DNA of 64,000 nucleotides from Chachezhania sediminis (GTDB lineage: Bacteria > Pseudomonadota > Alphaproteobacteria > Rhodobacterales > Rhodobacteraceae), in contig NZ_VOPH01000016.1 in the NCBI RefSeq assembly GCF_009765275.1, forward strand, positions 1 to 64,000. Reading direction: 5' to 3'. Positions 8,910 to 16,397 of this stretch are shown here, piece by piece (position 1 is the stretch's first letter; each line of letters starts with the position of its first letter). A program made the translations under genes and the position numbers. Below the pieces are notes generated by a model, which saw only the letters and a list, made by a program, of their open reading frames with translations, ran no database searches and was not told where the DNA came from.

Positions 8910-10016
8910 CTAGACGGCGTTGTCTTCGTTGTTTTCTTCGTCCGGGCCGCCGGTCGGCACGATCGGCTTGTTGCGGTGCTCCGGCGGGCGGGCGGCCCGG
9001 GTGAAGTAGCGCGGGTCGGCTTCCATGATCCGGGTCAGGAAATCGGCGATGGCGTGCAGCCTGCGGACCTCGTCGGCCGAGAAATGATCGCTCGCCAGGA
9101 CCGATTGCGGTTCTGCGATGGCCTTGCCGGCGGCCGCCGCCAGCGCATCCGACATCGGCGTGCCCTCGAAGAAGGCCGCGTCCAGCGCCGCGGCATCGTC
9201 GGCATAGGTCTCGGCCACACGTTCCGCCAGATGGCGGTGCAGCGCCAGCTTGGTACGGGTCGTCGCCTCGAGCCCGGCCAGCATCGGCGCGATGTTCCAT
9301 CCCAGCGCCTGCTGTGCGGGGTTGATCCCGGGATTGTTCGACGCGATCCGTTCCTGGATCTCGCGCATCATGGCAAGGTCTTCCAGCGACAGCGAGGAAT
9401 TGGTGGCATCGCTCCTTGTGATCCGGAAGTCCTCGGACCGGAACAGGTAGTGGAAGAAATCCTCGACCACGTCGCCCTTGTAGAGCTGGTCGCGCACCAT
9501 CGGGTGCAGTGTGAAGCGGTCGCCGAAGACCTGGCGCCACTTCTCGAACCGGGGGGTGTAATACAGCATCCCCTGCGCCTTCAGCCGCCGGTGCATGTCC
9601 TCCATCTGGCCGCTGAAATTGCCCTTCTTCACCCGTTCCGAGAAGGTCGAGACCAGCCGGTCCGCATGGGGCCGGACATAGGCGATCAGCCGGGCCGTCT
9701 TCGCCAGTCGGGGCATGTACTGTTTTAGTGCGGCATCGAGCGCCTCGGGGGCGACGAATTCGAAATGCTCGGCCGAGATCACGCCCTGCTGCGCCTCGGA
9801 GGCATGGAAGGCGCGGCGCACCCCGGTCCAGCGGGGCTTGGCAAAGCGCTTTTCGCGTTCGACGGTCAGCGTCTTGGCCAGCGGGATGTGGTTGACCTTG
9901 GCAGTATAGGCGATCGACCGCCCGGGAGCTTCCCAGCCGTTCTCGGCCAGGGTCAGCTGCAGCGAGGTCGTCCCGGTCTTGCAGTCGCCCAGGTGGAAAA
10001 CCAGTTCCTCGATCAT
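8910..10016 (-). CDS. Sulfotransferase-like protein
   Basis: This 368-residue protein has a PAPS 5'-phosphosulfate loop at residues 10-20 (GDCKTGTTSLQ) and a 3'-phosphate-binding type segment at about 113-127 (YVRPHADRLVSTFSE). This fits the carbohydrate sulfotransferase superfamily, which moves sulfate from PAPS to a sugar hydroxyl. The tail is charged and disordered (GGPDEENNEDNAV). Its start overlaps the stop of the upstream sulfotransferase by ATGA, so the two are translationally coupled and probably act on the same glycan. The acceptor is unknown; a role on the polysaccharide exported by the Kps proteins is inferred from position. Confidence 0.75.
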   Translation of the reverse strand: MIEELVFHLGDCKTGTTSLQLTLAENGWEAPGRSIAYTAKVNHIPLAKTLTVEREKRFAKPRWTGVRRAFHASEAQQGVISAEHFEFVAPEALDAALKQYMPRLAKTARLIAYVRPHADRLVSTFSERVKKGNFSGQMEDMHRRLKAQGMLYYTPRFEKWRQVFGDRFTLHPMVRDQLYKGDVVEDFFHYLFRSEDFRITRSDATNSSLSLEDLAMMREIQERIASNNPGINPAQQALGWNIAPMLAGLEATTRTKLALHRHLAERVAETYADDAAALDAAFFEGTPMSDALAAAAGKAIAEPQSVLASDHFSADEVRRLHAIADFLTRIMEADPRYFTRAARPPEHRNKPIVPTGGPDEENNEDNAV

Positions 10017-11296
10017 GCCTTGCCGCTCCGTTCGATGGGGGGACCGGCCGTCACCGGCTCGTGATGGCCGGCCTCGGCCTGGCGTGCCGGGCCCTGGGGC
10101 CGCACGGCCCGCACCGGATCGGGCACCGTGGCGGAAAGATCGAGGTTCGACAGGAATTCCGCCACGGCGGCTCCGTGTTCGCCCTGGGGCGGATGATCTT
10201 CCAGCCCGGCCCGCAGCGCCGCCAGCGCCTGGGCCGCGACGTCCTCCTCGGGCAGGGACCGGGCCTTGCGCGCGGTCTGGAGGTCGGGGAAGAAGCCGGG
10301 GCGCCCGACCAGCCCGCCCAGCCAGGCGTCGATCGGTTCGAACCGGTCGACCAGCCGGTCGCGGAGGCCGGCACCGAACAGTTCCACCTCGCGCGAGGGG
10401 GGAAGGCCCAGGGCGTCGGCCCGGTCGGCCAGGTAGCCCCGCAGCGCCGGCGCCGCCTCGTCCTGCAGAAGGACATTGCCCCGCCGGGCGATGTCGATCA
10501 GCCCGCGGTGCAGGCTTTCGTTGGTGCGGTCGGGGGCGGTGAGGCCGGCGGGCAGGGGCGCGCCGGTGATCCGTTCCAGTTCGGCACGGAAATCCTCGAC
10601 CGAGCCGCCGGAGGCCAGCACCTCGTCATAGGTCTTCAGGCGCAGGTCGGCATGGGCGAAGGTCTGCGTCCAGGGTTCGACCATGCCGCGGTAATCGAAG
10701 TGGATATTGCCGAAATACCGTTCCGCCGCCCCGCCGGACAGCGACAGCATCCGGTCGCCGAAGCGCAGCCGCTGGCCGTGCCAGGAGGCCAGGTATTCGT
10801 CGATCCGGCGCAGGGTGGCCAGGACGGTCACCTCCGCCTCGGGGAAGAGCCGCGCGATGCGGCCGATCAGGTCGGTGCCCGAGACCTCGGCGGCATGGCC
10901 GAAATTGGCGAAGACCTCGGAACACAGGATCACGGCGCGGGGCTTCAGGTATTCCGCCTGCATCCGGATGGCGCGGAACATCTGCCCCGATCCGGGCAGG
11001 CCGGGATGGAAGGCGGGCACCTTGCCGGGCTTGCCGGCGGCATCGGCCAGCATGCGGAAGGCCAGGGCATTGTGCGCCTCGCGCAGGTTGATGGGCAGCG
11101 CGCCGCTGTCGCCCTCGCCGCCGATGGCCGGCGTCTCGCCGTGCAGCGCGCGCGCCAGCAGCAGCGCCTGCCCCTGGGCGTCGACGGCGGGGTAGAGGAT
11201 GCCGGCCCGCAGAAGGGCGATCGCGTTCCGCGACAGGAAATCCTGCAGCGCGGTGGAGCCGACCTTGTGATGTCCGATGAAGAGTATGAGCTGCAT
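10013..11296 (-). CDS. Sulfotransferase-like protein
   Basis: A 427-residue protein starting at an ATG preceded by AGGAG. The N-terminal IGHHKVGSTALQDFL (residues 7-21) is a sulfotransferase-type P-loop. A later FPEAEVTVLATLRRIDEYLASWHGQ contains the Arg/Ser pair expected for PAPS 3'-phosphate binding. The C-terminal 120 residues are Pro/Ala-rich and not recognised. It overlaps the next sulfotransferase gene by four bases. It lies between that gene and the Kps ATPase gene on the same strand, so it may be transcribed with polysaccharide export. The longer frame reaching 11626 was rejected for lack of conserved sequence. Confidence 0.72.
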   Translation of the reverse strand: MQLILFIGHHKVGSTALQDFLSRNAIALLRAGILYPAVDAQGQALLLARALHGETPAIGGEGDSGALPINLREAHNALAFRMLADAAGKPGKVPAFHPGLPGSGQMFRAIRMQAEYLKPRAVILCSEVFANFGHAAEVSGTDLIGRIARLFPEAEVTVLATLRRIDEYLASWHGQRLRFGDRMLSLSGGAAERYFGNIHFDYRGMVEPWTQTFAHADLRLKTYDEVLASGGSVEDFRAELERITGAPLPAGLTAPDRTNESLHRGLIDIARRGNVLLQDEAAPALRGYLADRADALGLPPSREVELFGAGLRDRLVDRFEPIDAWLGGLVGRPGFFPDLQTARKARSLPEEDVAAQALAALRAGLEDHPPQGEHGAAVAEFLSNLDLSATVPDPVRAVRPQGPARQAEAGHHEPVTAGPPIERSGKA

Positions 11297-11597
11297 GTTG
11301 CTCCTGCACTGCCCGGTTCGTGCCTGCCGCCTTGCCGCCTGCCGGTCCGCCGGTGGCTGCCCCTCCACCGGTCCGCGCGGCGGGTTGCACGGTTTTCCCG
11401 TCCTGTGCGAAATCGGCTGAAATTGCAATGCCCGGGCCCCCGCAGGGGCGCTGGAGCGCGGTCCGGCGTGGCTTTGCCACCGCCGTCCCCGATGGAATGG
11501 CTGCACCGTCCGGCACAGCATGGTGGACGCGTAGGGCGGGGTCACCCCGCCGCTTCCGAACCCACACCCGCACCCGGCCTGCGGTCTGTTCCGGGCG
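11297..11597. other. Intergenic spacer between kpsT-like and sulfotransferase genes
   Basis: Holds one S2 palindrome at 11530-11552 (GTAGGGCGGGGTCACCCCGC). No other feature was recognised; a promoter for the two sulfotransferases could lie here but no clear boxes are visible. Confidence 0.45.
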
Positions 11598-12251
11598 TCA
11601 GGCCAGCATTTCCTCGTGCCGCGCAATGGCCTCTTCCAGGTCCTCGTAATAGGTGACCTTGCCGCCTTCCAGAAGCAGGCCGGAATCGCAGAATTCGCGG
11701 ATCTGGTTCATCGAGTGGTTCACCACGATGGCGCCCGAATTGGCCATGCGCTCGCGGAAGATGGCGCGGCTCTTGCGGCGGAAGGCGGCATCGCCGACCG
11801 AGGTCACCTCGTCCACCAGATAGGTGTCGAAGCGGATTCCCATCGAGGCGCCGAAGGTCAGCCGCGACCGCATGCCGGACGAATAGTTGCCGACCGGCAT
11901 GTGGAAAAAGCTGCCCAGCTCGGCGAAATCCTCGACGAAGGCCAGCAGCGCGTCGGTGTCGACGCCGTAGATGCGGGCGATGAAGCGGACGTTCTGGGCG
12001 CCGGTCAGGTCGCGGTGGAAGGACCCGCCGAAGCCCACCGGCCAAGAGATCGTGCCGTCGGTGAGGATCCGCCCGCTGTCGGGCCGGATGGTGCCGGCGA
12101 TCATCTGCAGCAGCGTCGACTTGCCGGCCCCGTTCCGCCCCAGAAGCGCCAGCGACTTGCCGTCGGGCAGGGTCAGGTTCAGGTTGTCGATGACCAGCTT
12201 GCGCTCGCCCCGGACCCAGAAGCCCTTGGTCAGGTTCTCGAAGCGGATCAT
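11598..12251 (-). CDS. kpsT: Capsular polysaccharide ABC transporter ATPase, KpsT-like
   Basis: This 217-residue protein matches the length of KpsT/BexA. It has the Walker A motif GRNGAGKST (38-46), the polysaccharide-transporter ABC signature NYSSGMRSRLTFG, and the Walker B region YLVDEVTSVGDAAFR. The N-terminal MIRFENLTKGFWVRGERKLV is typical of the family. It powers export of a lipid-linked or finished polysaccharide through the KpsM-like permease at 14479-15351. Its neighbour kpsE is upstream on the same strand, separated by an LR and an S1. The start at 12251 was chosen from the conserved N-terminus; the ribosome site is weak. Confidence 0.93.
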   Translation of the reverse strand: MIRFENLTKGFWVRGERKLVIDNLNLTLPDGKSLALLGRNGAGKSTLLQMIAGTIRPDSGRILTDGTISWPVGFGGSFHRDLTGAQNVRFIARIYGVDTDALLAFVEDFAELGSFFHMPVGNYSSGMRSRLTFGASMGIRFDTYLVDEVTSVGDAAFRRKSRAIFRERMANSGAIVVNHSMNQIREFCDSGLLLEGGKVTYYEDLEEAIARHEEMLA

Positions 12252-12270
12252 GGGTGCCGTCCCCGGGAAT

Positions 12271-12297
12271 GGTGCGTAGGGACCACGCACCCTACGG
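12271..12297 (+). repeat. Palindrome S1
   Basis: GGTGCGTAGGGACCACGCAC then CCTACGG, with one change from consensus. It lies just upstream of kpsT. Confidence 0.8.
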
Positions 12298-12328
12298 CCA
12301 GAACTCCGGCCGCGCGCCCGGGCGTACC

Positions 12329-12500
12329 GTCGGGCCGCCTCCGGCGGGAGTATTTTTGAAAAGAAGAAGCCGGGCGCGCGCCCTTTTCTTGCTCGACGTG
12401 CGCGCTGTCTCCGGGAATCCGAGACTGCGGCCCCCCCTTCTTTGGTCTCCAAATACCTCGGGGGAGTCCGCCCGCAGGGCGGGCGGGGGCAGAGCCCCCG
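12329..12500 (-). repeat. Long hairpin repeat LR, copy 5 (enlarged loop)
   Basis: Reverse orientation; both arms present but separated by a loop about 45 bp longer than usual. It ends with a GC-rich leader hairpin. It lies between kpsE and kpsT. Confidence 0.85.
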
Positions 12501-12543
12501 ACGGCAACGGCGCAGCGAACCCGGCGGTCAGCCATGTCCGGCC

Positions 12544-14214
12544 CTAGCCCCGGTCGCGGATCGAATAGAAGATCATCGCCCCGATCGCCCAGACCAGCAG
12601 CAGGAACAGTGCCGCCAGCCCGGTGATCTGCCAGCGTCGGGGATATTCCGCCGTCTGCGGCAGGGACGGCGGGATGTAGGTTGCGAGATACCGGCTTTGC
12701 CGCGCCGCGTCGGCGCGGGCGGCGTCGAGATTGGCCAGCGCCGCGCGATAGGTTTCTTCCGCGAATTCGCGGTCGACGGTCAGGCTTTCGTATTCCGCGA
12801 TCAGCGTCGGATAGTCCTCGCCGATGGCGCCGGTGTCGGTGATGTCGGTGGCAAAGCTCTGCCGTTCCGCCGCGATCCGTTCGCGGATCACGTCGATGAG
12901 GCTCAGCGCCTGTTTCACGCGGGGGTCGCCGTCGGGGACCGCGCCGCGCAGCAGGTCGTATTCCACCAGCGCATCCGCCAGCTTCTGTTGCAGGTTGTTC
13001 ATTACCCCCATGCGGCCCTGCAGGTCGGCGGCCGGATCGACGATGCGGGTGCGGGTGCGGAACTGGGTCAGCGCCTCGCGCGCGTCCTTGAGGCGGGCCA
13101 CGGCCTCGTCCAGTTCGGCGCGGGCATAGCGGGTCGCGTCCTCGCGCGCCTGGGCGCTGAGCGCGTTGATCATGTCCTGGCTTTCGGACACGATTTCCCG
13201 GCCGATGGCCCGGGCGGTGTCGGGGTCGAAGGCCTTGACCTCGACCTCGATCAGGCCGGTCGACCCGTCATAGGACACGCCCACGATCCGGCCCCAGTAC
13301 CAGACCAGGTCCTCGATGCTGGCATCGGGCCAGAGCCCGAAGGCCCAGTCGCCGTCGAAGCGGGAAAACCAGCTCTGGCCGGCGGGGGGCAGGGTCCAGG
13401 GCGTCCAGGTCCAGTCCGCGGGCCAGTTCTTCGAGTAATGGGCGCGCAGGTCGATCCGGTCGTTGATGGTCTGCACCATCTCCTGGCTCTGGATGAACTC
13501 GTAGAGGATGTCGCCGTCCTTGGCGGCCGTGCTGCCCGAGATGCTGAGGATCGGGCTGAGCAGATCGGCCGAACTGCTGCCTTCCTCCTGCCGGACGGTG
13601 AAGCCGGTGACCGAGGAATACTGGTCCTCGGCCAGGGTCCACATGTAGGCGGCGACGCCGGCGAAGGGCAGAAGCACCATCAGCACGAAGGACAGGACCA
13701 GCCCCCAGTGGCGGCGGCGCATGCCGGCACGATGGGCCACGGGATGGACCTCGACCACCGTGGTCTCGGCCGCCCCGCGGGCCAGCTTGCCCATCTTCTT
13801 CTTCGGTTTCCTGGGCCCGGTGCCGGAGGAGGTCCGGTCCGCGTCTTCCGGCGTGCCGGAAGACGTCTGGGCGGATGTCGCGGACGGGCCGGGGATCGGT
13901 TCGGCCCGGGGGGCGGTGCCCCATGAGGCGTCAGGCGAGTCGTCCGGTCCGGTTTCCGGGACGGCCCGGAGCGCGGCCGGGCCGTTGCGCAGCGCCAGCC
14001 GTTCGGCCCGGCGTTCGGCCTTGCGATCGGCGATGCGGCCCGCCTTGCCGGCCGCATCGCCGGCATTCGGGCCCTTGCGGGGGCCCTGTCCTGCATTTGG
14101 CCCTCCCCCCCCGCCGGCGCGCGGGCCGCGGCGTGCGGCGGGCGTGCCGGCGCTGTCGCCGTCGGAGGATTCGGGGCGGGCGGAGGGGGCAGAAGGCTTG
14201 GCGGGGTCGGTCAT
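12544..14214 (-). CDS. kpsE: Capsule export inner-membrane protein, KpsE-like
   Basis: A 556-residue polysaccharide co-polymerase-type protein. Residues 1-165 are a Pro/Ala/Arg/Gly-rich, probably disordered cytoplasmic extension. TM1 is at about 170-192 (GLVLSFVLMVLLPFAGVAAY). A periplasmic region with coiled-coil helices follows (about 300-500, rich in ARADLDEAVARLKDAREAL-like heptads), then TM2 at about 528-549 (ITGLAALFLLLVWAIGAMIF). This is the KpsE/CtrB/BexC plan, which joins the ABC exporter to the outer-membrane OPX protein. Family members usually have a short N-terminus, so the extension is unusual. It is divergent from kpsM. Confidence 0.88.
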   Translation of the reverse strand: MTDPAKPSAPSARPESSDGDSAGTPAARRGPRAGGGGGPNAGQGPRKGPNAGDAAGKAGRIADRKAERRAERLALRNGPAALRAVPETGPDDSPDASWGTAPRAEPIPGPSATSAQTSSGTPEDADRTSSGTGPRKPKKKMGKLARGAAETTVVEVHPVAHRAGMRRRHWGLVLSFVLMVLLPFAGVAAYMWTLAEDQYSSVTGFTVRQEEGSSSADLLSPILSISGSTAAKDGDILYEFIQSQEMVQTINDRIDLRAHYSKNWPADWTWTPWTLPPAGQSWFSRFDGDWAFGLWPDASIEDLVWYWGRIVGVSYDGSTGLIEVEVKAFDPDTARAIGREIVSESQDMINALSAQAREDATRYARAELDEAVARLKDAREALTQFRTRTRIVDPAADLQGRMGVMNNLQQKLADALVEYDLLRGAVPDGDPRVKQALSLIDVIRERIAAERQSFATDITDTGAIGEDYPTLIAEYESLTVDREFAEETYRAALANLDAARADAARQSRYLATYIPPSLPQTAEYPRRWQITGLAALFLLLVWAIGAMIFYSIRDRG

Positions 14215-14392
14215 GGCTGGCGTCGGGTATCGCGTATCGTCGCGGAGGGCCGCGGGTCATGAGGAAGGCCGGGCCCGGATCCTGGTGGCGGTGCCCCCGG
14301 AGATCCCATGGAACGATCCGCTGGAAATCCGTTTGCGCCTTCTACCCGTTCGGCGGCATAAAGGCCAGCATTCCCGGGGGGATCCGGCGGAC

Positions 14393-14462
14393 CGGTGTCT
14401 GTCCCGTCCCGGTCCCGTGTCCTGCCCGTGTCTTGCTCGTGCCCTGCCCGACCCCGTCCTGG
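14393..14462 (+). repeat. Degenerate short tandem repeats upstream of kpsM
   Basis: Several copies of a CCCGTGTCYTGC-like 11-12-mer follow one another in the kpsE-kpsM divergent region. They could be simple-sequence drift or binding sites. Confidence 0.4.
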
Positions 14463-14478
14463 AACCTGTGCCTTTCGG

Positions 14479-15351
14479 ATGACCGTCTCTTCCCGTCCCG
14501 CCCCGACATCGCCGAGCGCGCCCGCGCCGATTCCGCCCGCGCAGGACCCCGTGCGCAGGGTGGCAGGAGGGACGTCGGGGGGCGGCGGCCATGGCACCGC
14601 GGTGCGGGCGATCGTGGCGCTGATGCTGCGCGAGATGTCGACGCGGTACGGACGGACGCCGGGGGGCTATCTCTGGGCCGTGCTGGAACCCCTGGCCGCC
14701 ATCCTGGTGCTGAGCCTGGGTTTCAGCCTGCTCCTGCGCTCGCCGCCGCTGGGGACCAGCTTCATCCTGTTCTATGCAACGGGGTACACGCCCTTCAACC
14801 TCTACCAGTCTCTGTCGAATTCGGTCGCGCGATCGCTGAACTTCTCGCGCGCGCTGTTGCGCTATCCGGCGGTGACCTGGGTCGATTCGGTGCTGGCGCG
14901 GTTCCTGCTGAACACGCTGACCGGGATCCTGGTGTCGTTCCTGCTGCTGGGGGGCATCCTGGCCACGCTGGACACGCGGGTGGTGATCGACCCGGTGCCT
15001 GTGATCGAGGCGATGGGCCTGTCGATGCTGCTGGGGCTGGGCGTGGGGGTGCTGAACTGCGCGCTGATGGGCCTGTTCCCGATCTGGGAGGTCGCCTGGT
15101 CGGTGATCACCCGGCCGCTGTTCATCGCCTCCGGCATTCTGTTCCTCTATGACAGCCTGCCCGCGGGGGCGCAGGCGATCCTGTGGTACAACCCCCTGAT
15201 GCATATCGTCGGGCTGATGCATTCCGGGTTCTACCCGATCTACACCCCGAGCTATGTCAGCTTTGCCTATGTCATCTTCTGCGCGCTTGCGACGCTGTCG
15301 ACAGGGGTGCTGCTGATGGGGCGCTATCACCGGGACATCCTGAACCAGTAG
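14479..15351 (+). CDS. kpsM: Capsular polysaccharide ABC transporter permease, KpsM-like
   Basis: A 290-residue permease of the ABC-2 type. After a Pro/Ser-rich N-terminus comes the amphipathic segment AIVALMLREMSTRYGRTPGGYLWAVLEP, a hallmark of KpsM/CtrC/BexB. Six hydrophobic segments follow, from LAAILVLSLGFSLLL to FAYVIFCALATLSTGVLLM. It forms the inner-membrane channel with the KpsT-like ATPase. I chose the ATG at 14479 (MTVSSRPAP); the frame stays open to 14395 but that part has no family features. The stop codon TAG is the second to fourth base of an S2 palindrome, so the repeat supplies the terminus. Confidence 0.92.
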   Translation: MTVSSRPAPTSPSAPAPIPPAQDPVRRVAGGTSGGGGHGTAVRAIVALMLREMSTRYGRTPGGYLWAVLEPLAAILVLSLGFSLLLRSPPLGTSFILFYATGYTPFNLYQSLSNSVARSLNFSRALLRYPAVTWVDSVLARFLLNTLTGILVSFLLLGGILATLDTRVVIDPVPVIEAMGLSMLLGLGVGVLNCALMGLFPIWEVAWSVITRPLFIASGILFLYDSLPAGAQAILWYNPLMHIVGLMHSGFYPIYTPSYVSFAYVIFCALATLSTGVLLMGRYHRDILNQ

Positions 15352-15415
15352 GGCGGAGTTTACCCCGCCGCCTGATTGGCCGTGACGGTCCGGCGGGGCA
15401 ACACCCGCCCTACGG
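15348..15415. repeat. Inverted pair of S2 palindromes
   Basis: S2 copies at 15348-15371 and, inverted, 15391-15415 are separated by about 19 bp. The first begins inside the kpsM stop codon. The pair could form a larger stem and act as a terminator. Confidence 0.7.
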
Positions 15416-15437
15416 GAGATCGGCGCGGCCGGCGTCG

Positions 15438-15502
15438 ACGGGGGGCTCTGCCCCCCGCGCCCGTTCCGGGCTCCCCCCGAGATATTTGAAGACCAAAGAA
15501 GT
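15438..15502 (+). repeat. Half LR element (left half only)
   Basis: Leader hairpin and left arm (GATATTTGAAGACCAAAGAA) are present; the right arm is absent. It lies just before the lipoprotein gene. Confidence 0.75.
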
Positions 15503-15574
15503 GAGGGGCCTTCCGGTTTGCCGAGGGGGGGGGGTATCGTCGAGGTCGGAAAACAGGGACTGGGAGGGAAGCCC

Positions 15575-16120
15575 ATGGAAGATGTGGTCAGGTCGGGAGA
15601 GAGGCTGCAGAGGCGGTCCGCGGGGATCCTGCTGGCGGCCGGTGTCGTGCTTGCGGGGCTGGCGGGCTGCGATACCGGGACGGGGCGGACGATGGTCGGT
15701 CCGGTCGAGGCGGCGATGCTGTTCTCGACGGTCTGTGTTGATCCCTGGCCCGATGCCGCCGCCGCGCGGGCCGCGCTCGACACGTTGCCGGTCGGGGCCG
15801 GAGACGATGCCGGCATCCGGAACCACCGCGCGCTGAAGGCCGCTTTCGCGGTGACGGATCCGGACACCGGCAAGGCGTCCTGCAGCATGGTTTTCGTCAG
15901 TCCGACGCCTCCCGACGCCGGGGCCGCGGGCCTGGCCACGACGTTTGCCGCGGCGGTGAAGCCGTTGGTCCAGGGCGGGCAGCCCAAGGTCATGGTCGGG
16001 CCCGGCGGCGTCGTGGTCACCGCGTCCCTGAAGCGGGGTAGCCATTTCGTGCTGCGCTCTGCCGGACCGGCGGCCGGCGGCGGCTTCACCTACAGTGCTC
16101 GGACCGGCGACTGGCCCTGA
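15575..16120 (+). CDS. Small lipoprotein of unknown function
   Basis: A 181-residue protein with a lipoprotein signal: a charged N-terminus, a hydrophobic stretch GILLAAGVVLAGLAGC, and a lipobox LAGC giving a lipidated Cys near residue 32. The mature part has two further Cys residues (STVCVDPWPD, KASCSMVF), which may form a disulfide, and several beta-like segments. The ATG at 15575 follows GGAGGGA. I do not recognise the family. Its place between the KpsM-like permease and the galactofuranosyltransferase suggests a periplasmic or outer-membrane role in the same system; that is inference only. Confidence 0.65.
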   Translation: MEDVVRSGERLQRRSAGILLAAGVVLAGLAGCDTGTGRTMVGPVEAAMLFSTVCVDPWPDAAAARAALDTLPVGAGDDAGIRNHRALKAAFAVTDPDTGKASCSMVFVSPTPPDAGAAGLATTFAAAVKPLVQGGQPKVMVGPGGVVVTASLKRGSHFVLRSAGPAAGGGFTYSARTGDWP

Positions 16121-16157
16121 AAGATCGAGCCTGACGGATCGGGCCCGGGAATCTCGT

Positions 16158-16184
16158 CGTAGGGTGCGTGGTTCCCACGCACCG
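16158..16184 (-). repeat. Palindrome S1
   Basis: CGTAGGGTGCGTGGTTCCCA then CGCACCG, with one change from consensus. It lies between the lipoprotein and the GlfT2-like gene. Confidence 0.8.
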
Positions 16185-16239
16185 CACCCCGGAGCAGGAC
16201 ACGAGCGAACCGCGGAAAACCTGGGCAGTTTGCTTCACC

Positions 16240-16253
16240 GTTTCGGGATTTCC
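16240..16253 (+). promoter_or_regulatory. Motif shared with the manC-capD interval
   Basis: GTTTCGGGATTTCC here matches 13 of 14 bases of GTTTCGGGATGTCC at 41148-41161. Both are in AT-richer regions upstream of polysaccharide genes. A common regulator is possible but unproven. Confidence 0.3.
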
Positions 16254-16397
16254 GGATTTCGAAAACATCCCATCGGGGAACGCCGGGGCGGCGCGGCCTC
16301 ATCCCGCGGGGAAGCCCCTTCGCCTTGCTTGACACGCCCCCGGGGGCCTGACAGGTCAGGCGCCATTCGTTTTTCAGCCATTTCACGGAGCGCCCGG

